NCBI GenBank assembly: GCA_001874155.1 | Contig: MPDB01000021.1 | Coordinates: 1 to 33,727 of the forward strand | Reading direction: 5' to 3' | From: Vibrio sp. MedPE-SWchi | GTDB taxonomy: Bacteria > Pseudomonadota > Gammaproteobacteria > Enterobacterales > Vibrionaceae | Length of the DNA: 33,727 bases | Shown here: positions 24,574 to 33,727 of the stretch, in pieces | Numbering within the stretch: the first letter of the stretch is position 1 | How the letters are laid out: each line of letters starts with the position of its first letter | Notes under the pieces: generated by a model | The model's input: only the letters and a program-made list of their open reading frames with translations | The model's database searches: none | What the model was told of the DNA's origin: nothing | Made by a program: the position numbers and the translations under genes

Positions 24574-25185
24574 GTGAAGAAACTGATTTGCATGGTTTTG
24601 GTCTCTCTAATGGCCATTCCAGCAGCTTTTGCTCAAGACCGCTATATCGCGGATAAACTATTTACATACATGCATTCGGGTCCCAACAATCAGTTCCGAA
24701 TTGTTGGCAGTATTGATGCTGGTGATAAAATTAAGCTTCTTACAAACAACAAAGAGACCGGCTACAGTCAGGTTCTCGACTCTAAAGGCCGTAAAGGTTG
24801 GGTAGAAACGCGCTTCGTGACTCGCCAAGAAAGTATGGCGGTGCGTTTACCTAAGCTAGAGAAAGAGTTAACCACCGTTAAGGCGCAACTGTCTAATGCT
24901 CGAGGTAATGCCGACAGCGAAAAAGCAGGACTAATCGACTCTCTAGAAGTTCGTAATCAACAAATTGCCGAGCTAGAGCAGAACTATGGTGAGATTAGCA
25001 AGCAGCTAACGGCATCGCAGACTGAAGTGCGTGAATTGCGTGCTCGCTTAGATACTCAAAAAGAAGATCTACTTCTGAAGTACTTCATGTACGGTGGTGG
25101 TGTTGCTGGCGGTGGTTTGTTATTTGGCTTACTACTCCCACATATCATTCCACGTCGTAAGAAATCGCCAAACGGCTGGGCGTAA
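24574..25185 (+). CDS. ygiM: YgiM-like SH3-domain membrane protein (TIGR04211 family)
   Basis: The product starts at a GTG (24574) with AAGGA about 7 bases upstream. An uninterrupted frame extends upstream to 24202 through pitA, but only this start gives a signal peptide (KKLICMVLVSLMAIP, likely cut after FA at residue 20). The order is: bacterial SH3 domain (about 21-90, ending GWVETRFV), coiled coil (about 95-165), one membrane helix (about 170-190, glycine-rich) and a short basic tail RRKK. This is the YgiM layout; length 203 residues, near E. coli 206. The family is envelope-linked but its exact function is unknown. E. coli ygiM is next to cca; here gspB and gspA lie between. Confidence 0.92.
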   Translation: MKKLICMVLVSLMAIPAAFAQDRYIADKLFTYMHSGPNNQFRIVGSIDAGDKIKLLTNNKETGYSQVLDSKGRKGWVETRFVTRQESMAVRLPKLEKELTTVKAQLSNARGNADSEKAGLIDSLEVRNQQIAELEQNYGEISKQLTASQTEVRELRARLDTQKEDLLLKYFMYGGGVAGGGLLFGLLLPHIIPRRKKSPNGWA

Positions 25186-25208
25186 GCTCTTCAAGCTGAA
25201 TAATTCTT

Positions 25209-25240
25209 AAAAAAAGGTCACTATTTAGTGACCTTTTTTA
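25209..25240. terminator. bidirectional terminator between ygiM and gspB
   Basis: AAAAAAAGGTCACT (25209-25222) pairs with AGTGACCTTTTTT (25227-25239), with a four-base loop. It serves convergent ygiM and gspB. Confidence 0.94.
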
Positions 25241-25259
25241 TATTTATTGGCTCTAATCG

Positions 25260-26096
25260 CTACCCTTTCCAATCGTACAAAGCCGGTACTTCTATCCTCT
25301 GTCCTTGAAAATTGATCGTGCTGTAACGCTGCCTGATTTCAATCAACTGCAGATCCGGGGTGATCCAATCCCCTTCGGTAAATTCGCTATTATTCACCTT
25401 CACCCAACGCTTACTTTCCTGGCTCGAATAAACATGAGTTTGAAAATTCAATGCGGGTAGACGGCCTATAAAGTCAGCGCCTTTTTGGGCCAGTTTAATG
25501 CTCTCCATTTCCACCTTAGCGTCTAGAGAGTTATATTGAGCCTTCTTTTCTGATTGAGAAAGAGAATCGCCTTCTTGTGTATTACTATAGAAAGCAGACT
25601 GAACACGCTGGGCAAGCTCTGGTGAGAACTGAGTGAGATCGAGCTGAGACAGCGCATCGACATCTTCCTCATCTCTCAAACTCTCTCCGTCCACTATGTC
25701 ATTGTTAACAACCGCTACAAACTCCTCTGGAGACTCATCAATAGCTGTGGGTAGTACCATATCTATTGCACGCTCTATTGTACTTAACTGCGTCGTTCTC
25801 AGTGGCTTTACAGGGAGGTATGGGAGCGAAGTGAAGCGACTCTCTATTTCGACAACTTCGGCGACCCTAGGTGCCTCATTCTCTTGCCGCTGATCCTGCT
25901 CTTGATAAAATCGATAGGTATCGATGCTAATCCAAATTGAAGTCAACATGACCGGGGCTAAAAATGCAGCCGCGATTATCCCTTTAGAATGCAGAGCAAC
26001 CGAGCTAGAACCAACCTCAGTCTCACTCGAAGAGTAAACATTCCTACTTTGATGCTGCAGCTCTGAGTGCTTGAGTGCTTTTAATATCTCAGACAT
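25260..26096 (-). CDS. gspB: type II secretion accessory protein GspB (ExeB)
   Basis: GspB works with GspA to place the GspD secretin in the outer membrane. The 278-residue protein has a short cytoplasmic N-terminus (MSEILKALKHSELQHQ), one membrane helix (about 39-58), a long low-complexity periplasmic linker, and a C-terminal domain (about 205-278) with FQTHVYSSQESKRWVKVN and the ending EVPALYDWKG, which matches the GspB/PulB C-terminal homology region. The ATG overlaps the gspA stop as TAATG, so the two are translationally coupled. The core type II operon (gspC-N) is not in this window. Confidence 0.92.
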   Translation of the reverse strand: MSEILKALKHSELQHQSRNVYSSSETEVGSSSVALHSKGIIAAAFLAPVMLTSIWISIDTYRFYQEQDQRQENEAPRVAEVVEIESRFTSLPYLPVKPLRTTQLSTIERAIDMVLPTAIDESPEEFVAVVNNDIVDGESLRDEEDVDALSQLDLTQFSPELAQRVQSAFYSNTQEGDSLSQSEKKAQYNSLDAKVEMESIKLAQKGADFIGRLPALNFQTHVYSSQESKRWVKVNNSEFTEGDWITPDLQLIEIRQRYSTINFQGQRIEVPALYDWKG

Positions 26097-27763
26097 TATT
26101 TTACGCCCTCAATTTGTTCAGCTAATGGTGGGGATTGAGGCTTACTTTCATGACTGGGCTGCAACAGTTTTGGCGCATCATCTTGCGTCAGTAGCGCTAA
26201 GGTTTTTAGCGTTCTTTGCCCAGCAATACCATCGACATCCATGCCCTGCCAGCGTTGAAATAGTTTAACCTTTCTCTCTAATTGCTCATCAAAAATAGCA
26301 GAGTCACTAGAAGGTTCACCTATCAAGGTTGATAGCCTTTCATCCAATTGAGCAATCGGGGCGCCAGACATCCCTTTTCTAAGCACCTGGTGATACACAG
26401 GCTGCCAAATATAGTGATACTCCCCTGTCCAAATAGACTCTAGCCATTTCTTATCAAACTGAATTCGGTTTCCGTTAAATAATAATTCAACGACGTTATT
26501 GTCGACGTGATGCAAAACGGCGTATCGTTTTTTAAGCTCAATATCAAGCTGAACAACAACAGGCAAGTTTAGCTCAACAACATCTTGCCAGGTCCCTTGT
26601 TGGTGCTGGCAGTGAAACAGTCGTTGAGAATTTGTTTCGTTCTCGCAGAGTCGATCCATCACGCTCGATTGATAGCCCCACACTTCATACAGATCACCAA
26701 GGCTTTGCTCTAAACTGTCGGATTGTAAGAGCTTACTCTTAAGCTCAAACGCAAAGACCTCTTGTTCTATGGGCTGAACAGCGACGCTCACATTCTGGAG
26801 GTTTTGTTCATTCAAGTAGGTCAAGACTCTCTCTTTCACTTTGCTCGACACCCCAGAGTAAAGCGCCATTGAGACCGCCACACCTAAGCAAAGGCTGAGT
26901 GTTATGCGCCACTTGGGTAACGATGGTTTCTTATTGAGTGGCTTAACAAATGACGTTTGAAACTGCATAACTTCATTGCAAGCATTTTGGATAAGCGCTC
27001 GATTTGGCTGCTTTACACCGGCTTGATACGCCGTTCGAAGTGCCGAATCACAAACCAGATTAATCAAGCGTGGGATACCCTGAGTCTGACTCGCGATGGT
27101 TTTGAGGCCATTAATAGGAAATAAATCACGGTGACCGCCTGATTTTTCTAGACGAAACTGGACGTATTTCACACTCTCTGATGTCGTCAGTGGCAGTAAG
27201 TGGTAGCGACCCGTAATTCTTTGGGCCAACTGGCGTAATTGCGGCATCTTCAACTTATCTTGAAGCTCTGGTTGCCCAATTAACAAAACCTTGAGCAATT
27301 TTTGCGTTTCGGTTTCTAAATTGGTCAATAGCCTTAGTTGCTCTAGGACATCGGCGGCAAGGTGTTGCGCTTCATCAATAACAAGTAATGTTTGAATGCC
27401 TTTCGCATGGTTATTAAGTAAGAACTGATAGATGACCTGGTTTAATTGTTTGAGTGTCGAAGCATGCGGGTATTCCACTGAAAATTCGTCACAAATCGCT
27501 TCAAGTAATTCAAGATCCGAAAAGGTAGGATTGAGGATGAGACCAGCTTGCGTCGAGCTCCCCAGATTAGCCAGCATTACCTTTGCAACGGTCGTTTTTC
27601 CCGTGCCTACCTCGCCAGTTAACAGTGCAAACCCACCGCCCTCTCCAAGACCAGCTTCTAAATGTTGAATCGCTTCTTTGTGTCTTTGGCTTAAAAATAA
27701 GTGACGAGAATTCGGGACAATTGAAAATGGTGGCTCACTAAATGCAAAAAAGTCCTGATACAT
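26096..27763 (-). CDS. gspA: type II secretion ATPase GspA (ExeA) with peptidoglycan-binding domain
   Basis: GspA is an inner-membrane AAA+ ATPase that helps the secretin cross the peptidoglycan. Order: AAA+ domain (about 1-270) with Walker A GEVGTGKT and Walker B LLVIDEAQH; one membrane helix near 288-306 (WRITLSLCLGVAVSMAL); a C39-peptidase-like, probably inactive, region; and a C-terminal peptidoglycan-binding module (about 475-535) with IFDEQLERKVKLFQRWQG and DVDGIAGQRTL. ATG at 27763 (MYQDFFAFSEPPFS) is chosen because ExeA-family proteins begin MYxxFF; an in-frame ATG at 27829 would run into cca. It is divergent from cca, with only 89 bases between starts. Confidence 0.93.
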   Translation of the reverse strand: MYQDFFAFSEPPFSIVPNSRHLFLSQRHKEAIQHLEAGLGEGGGFALLTGEVGTGKTTVAKVMLANLGSSTQAGLILNPTFSDLELLEAICDEFSVEYPHASTLKQLNQVIYQFLLNNHAKGIQTLLVIDEAQHLAADVLEQLRLLTNLETETQKLLKVLLIGQPELQDKLKMPQLRQLAQRITGRYHLLPLTTSESVKYVQFRLEKSGGHRDLFPINGLKTIASQTQGIPRLINLVCDSALRTAYQAGVKQPNRALIQNACNEVMQFQTSFVKPLNKKPSLPKWRITLSLCLGVAVSMALYSGVSSKVKERVLTYLNEQNLQNVSVAVQPIEQEVFAFELKSKLLQSDSLEQSLGDLYEVWGYQSSVMDRLCENETNSQRLFHCQHQQGTWQDVVELNLPVVVQLDIELKKRYAVLHHVDNNVVELLFNGNRIQFDKKWLESIWTGEYHYIWQPVYHQVLRKGMSGAPIAQLDERLSTLIGEPSSDSAIFDEQLERKVKLFQRWQGMDVDGIAGQRTLKTLALLTQDDAPKLLQPSHESKPQSPPLAEQIEGVK

Positions 27764-27852
27764 CTTTCTCATCTCTATAATTTCATTGTTAAGGAAAGTA
27801 CCATTACTGACATTGAACGCCAATGGCAAACAACAAAATTCAAGGAATTAAG

Positions 27853-29064
27853 GTGCAAGTATACTTAGTAGGTGGCGCTGTTCGAGATCAACTGCTCAAT
27901 CTAGACGTTTATGACAAAGACTGGGTTGTCGTTGGCAGCTCTCCCGATGAGATGATCGCCAAAGGCTTTACCCCTGTGGGTAAAGATTTTCCTGTTTTCT
28001 TGCACCCAAAATCAAAACAAGAGCATGCTCTTGCTCGAACGGAGCGAAAGACATCCGGCGGGTATACAGGATTTGAGTGCTATTTTGCCAAAGATGTAAC
28101 CTTGGAAGACGATCTACTCCGACGAGATCTGACCATCAATGCCATGGCTCAAGATGATCATGGCAACATCATCGATCCCCACAAAGGCCAAGCCGATCTC
28201 AACGATCGTATTCTACGCCACGTTTCCGATGCGTTTACCGAAGATCCGTTGCGTGTACTTCGAGTCGCTAGATTCGCCGCCAAGCTGCACCACTTAGGAT
28301 TCACTGTTGCAGACGAGACAATGGATCTCATGAAGTCTATCAGTCATTCTGGTGAACTAGAGCATTTAACACCGGAAAGAGTCTGGCAAGAGTGGCATAA
28401 ATCTCTGTCGACTCAAGATCCACAAGTGTTTATTTCTATCCTTCATGAGTGCGATGCATTAAGGGTGGTTTTGCCTGAATTGGAGAAGCTCTTTGGTGTT
28501 CCTCAACCAGAACAATGGCACCCTGAAATAGATACTGGTATTCATACCTTAATGGTCGCTAAACAGGCCGCATTGCTCAGTGGTTCACTCCCAGTTAGGT
28601 TTGCTTCTCAAGTCCATGACCTAGGAAAAGGTATCACCCCAAAAGAGGAATGGCCTAGCCATAAGATGCACTGCCACACAGGGCTAAAGTTAATTAAGTC
28701 GCTTTGTGAGCGTGTCCGCGTGCCGAATGAATATAAAGAGTTGGCTCTCATGGTATGTGAACAACACTCCAATATTCACCGTGCCGCTGAACTGAAGCCG
28801 AGTACCGTACTCAAGGTTCTCAATAAATTTGATGTGTGGAGAAAGCCTGAGCGACTTAACGACATCTTACTCAGTTGCATGGCAGATAGCCGAGGAAGAA
28901 CAGGCTTTGAGGATATCGAATACCCGCAAAAACAGATATTCGAGCAAGCCTATCAAGCAGCTCTAAGCGTGGATGTTCAAGGTATTATTGCCGATGGTTT
29001 CCAAGGAAAAGAGATAAGAGCAGAAATGGACAAACGCCGAATCGCGGCCATTGCTTCTATCTAG
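27853..29064 (+). CDS. cca: CCA-adding enzyme (tRNA nucleotidyltransferase, with HD domain)
   Basis: Cca adds or repairs the 3' CCA of tRNAs. The class II nucleotidyltransferase core is clear: YLVGGAVRDQLL, DKDWVVVGS (the catalytic carboxylates) and DLLRRDLTINAMAQD; an HD domain with VHDLGKGITP lies near residue 255, as in the E. coli-type enzyme with extra phosphohydrolase activities. I choose the GTG at 27853 (VQVYLVGG, 403 residues) with AAGGA six bases upstream; an ATG at 27823 would add ten residues not seen in relatives. Bidirectional terminator downstream at 29086-29123. Confidence 0.95.
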   Translation: MQVYLVGGAVRDQLLNLDVYDKDWVVVGSSPDEMIAKGFTPVGKDFPVFLHPKSKQEHALARTERKTSGGYTGFECYFAKDVTLEDDLLRRDLTINAMAQDDHGNIIDPHKGQADLNDRILRHVSDAFTEDPLRVLRVARFAAKLHHLGFTVADETMDLMKSISHSGELEHLTPERVWQEWHKSLSTQDPQVFISILHECDALRVVLPELEKLFGVPQPEQWHPEIDTGIHTLMVAKQAALLSGSLPVRFASQVHDLGKGITPKEEWPSHKMHCHTGLKLIKSLCERVRVPNEYKELALMVCEQHSNIHRAAELKPSTVLKVLNKFDVWRKPERLNDILLSCMADSRGRTGFEDIEYPQKQIFEQAYQAALSVDVQGIIADGFQGKEIRAEMDKRRIAAIASI

Positions 29065-29085
29065 TGAACCGATCACCGCTCTAAT

Positions 29086-29123
29086 AAAAAACAAAACGCC
29101 TTATTAAATCTTACAAGGCGTTT
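29086..29123. terminator. bidirectional terminator between cca and the MFS gene
   Basis: AAACGCCTT (29094-29102) pairs with AAGGCGTTT (29115-29123). A longer T-rich tail is on the minus strand (29096-29086), so it mainly serves the 29136-30317 gene, and also ends cca. Confidence 0.82.
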
Positions 29124-29135
29124 CAGTAACCCTAC

Positions 29136-30317
29136 CTAGTTCCAGCGCAGCATACGAACTTCATTCCCTTCCTCAGGAGAAGCCGGAATGTTCAGTGACA
29201 GCACCAACGATATGCCAGCCATAACTGCCCCGATGTAAAAAACACTCGCTGGGGAAACAAGCCAGATAAACCCAAACGTCACAGGAATCACAACGGCTGC
29301 AATATGGTTAATTGTAAAGGCAACACCCGCTGTTGAGGCCATGTCAGCAGGATCCGCGATCTTCTGGAAGTAGGTTTTTATCGCCAAAGCTAATGCAAAA
29401 AACAGATGATCAATGACATACAGTGCTGCGGCCCACTCTGCGCTCTGCACCAACCCATAGCCGACAAACACAGAGATAAGACCTATGTATTCAAAAACCA
29501 ATGCCTTTCTTTCACCAACAATACCAATGAATCGGCCTATTTTTTTAGCAAACAAAAAGTTAAACAGGTAGTTAATCAAGAAAAGCAATGTGATGTCTGA
29601 CACTGAGTAACCAAACTTTTCCACCATCAAGAACCCGGCAAATACAGTGAAGATTTGACGTCGGGCACCACTCATAAAGGTCAATGCATAGTAGAGCCAA
29701 TACCGCTTTCTTAACACTAGCTTTTTATTTTGAGGTGTTTCAGTCTTAAACTCTGGAAAGGCAAAGGCAATCCAAGCCACCAGCACAAAGCCAATACCAC
29801 CAGTGATAGCGTAAACCCATACGAAATCGAGTTTCAGCTGTTCAAACATCACCCAAATCGCGCCATACGTGAGCAATGAAGCCAAGGCACCAATCGAAAT
29901 CAGCTTCCCTAGTACTTCTGGCGCTTCGTCTTTACTCAACCACTGCAAAGAAAGGGACTGTTTAAGCGTTTCAAAATAATGAAACCCAGTCGACATTAAA
30001 AGAGTGGTCAACAGCAGCCCGATTAGGCTTGGGAAAAACCCAGTTAATACGGTGCCTAGCGTCAGCATCGCCAGCGAAAGCAGCATGAAGCGCTGTTCAC
30101 GAATGAACAAAAGCACAAAAACGACGGTGAATGCCAAAAAGCCCGGTATCTCCCTGACACTTTGCAGCAAACCAATATCACTGCCATCGAAGTTGGCCTT
30201 CTCTATGACAAAGTTATTCAGAAGTGCCATCCAGCTAGAAAATGCAATTGGAACGATAATAGAAATGATAATGAGAAAGTTCTGTGGCGTTTTCCAATGT
30301 GAAGCGCGGGTAGGCAT
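29136..30317 (-). CDS. major facilitator superfamily transporter, substrate unknown
   Basis: The 393-residue protein has about 12 hydrophobic helices in two halves, with a charged central loop (PEFKTETPQNKKLVLRKRYW) between helices 6 and 7, the usual MFS layout. I do not recognise a substrate-specific motif. ATG at 30317 is preceded by AAAGGAATC. It faces cca across a shared terminator and lies downstream of eno on the same strand, beyond a strong eno terminator, so it has its own promoter, presumably in 30318-30610. Such transporters often export toxic compounds or import small metabolites; neither can be inferred here. Confidence 0.85.
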   Translation of the reverse strand: MPTRASHWKTPQNFLIIISIIVPIAFSSWMALLNNFVIEKANFDGSDIGLLQSVREIPGFLAFTVVFVLLFIREQRFMLLSLAMLTLGTVLTGFFPSLIGLLLTTLLMSTGFHYFETLKQSLSLQWLSKDEAPEVLGKLISIGALASLLTYGAIWVMFEQLKLDFVWVYAITGGIGFVLVAWIAFAFPEFKTETPQNKKLVLRKRYWLYYALTFMSGARRQIFTVFAGFLMVEKFGYSVSDITLLFLINYLFNFLFAKKIGRFIGIVGERKALVFEYIGLISVFVGYGLVQSAEWAAALYVIDHLFFALALAIKTYFQKIADPADMASTAGVAFTINHIAAVVIPVTFGFIWLVSPASVFYIGAVMAGISLVLSLNIPASPEEGNEVRMLRWN

Positions 30318-30679
30318 AAGAGATTCCTTTCTTCTTTCTAGGGAGAAACAGTAACGAAATATTGCAGACCCAGCGACTTTATCATGGGATTTAGATAAAT
30401 ATGAATAAAATCGCCTTCATCCTTGTGAATTCGTCTTGGCCAAGCTTCAGATAGGCCAGTTCCGTTTGAGGGTTTAAAGGTTTGAAGCTTAGAGAGTGTT
30501 TGAATATTTGCACTCTAGAGGCCAACACTCCCCCGAATGAGCAAGAGTTTCAAAGCTTAGACGAACAATGAGTTAGGTTTATTCGATTAGAAGCTTAAAC
30601 TTTCGTATTTTAAGTCAAAAAAAACGCCCTACCGAAGTAGAGCGCTTTTCAAAAGCTTAAGTTAACAATTCGCTAGGAA
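30318..30679 (-). other. 362-base gap between the MFS gene and eno, with AAGCTT cluster
   Basis: No gene with a start codon was recognised. The stretch holds the eno terminator (30617-30649), five AAGCTT palindromes (30442, 30485, 30553, 30591, 30653), a hairpin AGAGTG-N12-CACTCT around 30494-30516, and a 58-codon open frame without a start (30338-30514, minus) ending at TAG 21 bases before the MFS start. It may contain the MFS promoter, a small RNA or a gene remnant. Confidence 0.5.
30617..30649 (-). terminator. terminator of eno, with UUCG tetraloop
   Basis: On the minus strand AAAAGCGCTCTAC, a TTCG loop and GTAGGGCGTTTT form a long stem with two G-U pairs, followed by more T. A UUCG-capped stem with a U-run is a classic strong terminator. 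It lies 31 bases after the eno stop. Confidence 0.95.
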
Positions 30680-31983
<1,304 letters not shown>

Positions 31984-32043
31984 TCAAATTAAAGGCAGCA
32001 ATATAATCGTTATATAACTGCCTGTATTCCTTACTTCAAAATC

Positions 32044-33726
<1,683 letters not shown>

Positions 33727-33727
33727 T

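Overview
The window looks like a chromosomal segment from a marine Vibrio or a close relative (gammaproteobacterium, Vibrionaceae). The evidence is the protein sequences, which read as Vibrio-like orthologues throughout. The gene order also fits: rpsI-rplM-zapE / zapG-degQ-degS / parC-parE-yqiA-cpdA-yqiB-nudF / tolC / hldE-glnE, then ygiM, gspB-gspA, cca, eno-pyrG. No integron, prophage, insertion sequence, CRISPR array, tRNA or rRNA was recognised. It is essentially core genome.

Layout. Positions 1-510 (minus) hold the start of rpsI and rplM behind a 240-base leader and promoter region; zapE follows upstream on the same strand. From 2000 to 5187 (plus) lie zapG and the two periplasmic proteases degQ and degS, with a sigma-E-like promoter before degQ. 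From 5254 to 12231 (minus) is the topoisomerase IV and housekeeping block: nudF, yqiB, cpdA and yqiA tightly packed, a 322-base gap, then parE and parC. tolC (12465-13775, plus) diverges from nudF and ends at a strong bidirectional terminator. hldE and glnE (LPS heptose synthesis and glutamine synthetase control) follow on minus. Next are a methyl-accepting chemotaxis protein with almost no periplasmic domain, a divergent six-helix potassium channel, a CYTH-CHAD triphosphatase, and the DUF47-pitA phosphate-transport pair. ygiM, gspB-gspA (secretin assembly helpers of type II secretion) and cca come next. A major-facilitator transporter, eno and pyrG close the window.

The most notable observation is that two genes normally regarded as essential or nearly so are broken. 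rplM lacks about 28 bases near codons 20-29, and eno lacks about 25 bases near codons 178-186. Everything between them is intact. Two similar-sized frameshifting deletions in highly expressed housekeeping genes point first to assembly or consensus errors, though this cannot be settled from the sequence alone. Other items worth a look: the 362-base MFS-eno gap, with five AAGCTT sites and a 58-codon start-less open frame; a 9-base inverted repeat around the rplM promoter; a palindrome overlapping a TTGACA box upstream of parE; and GGTAA/TTACC repeats upstream of tolC. I found no convincing new multi-gene system; most of the region is ordinary, well-conserved core sequence.
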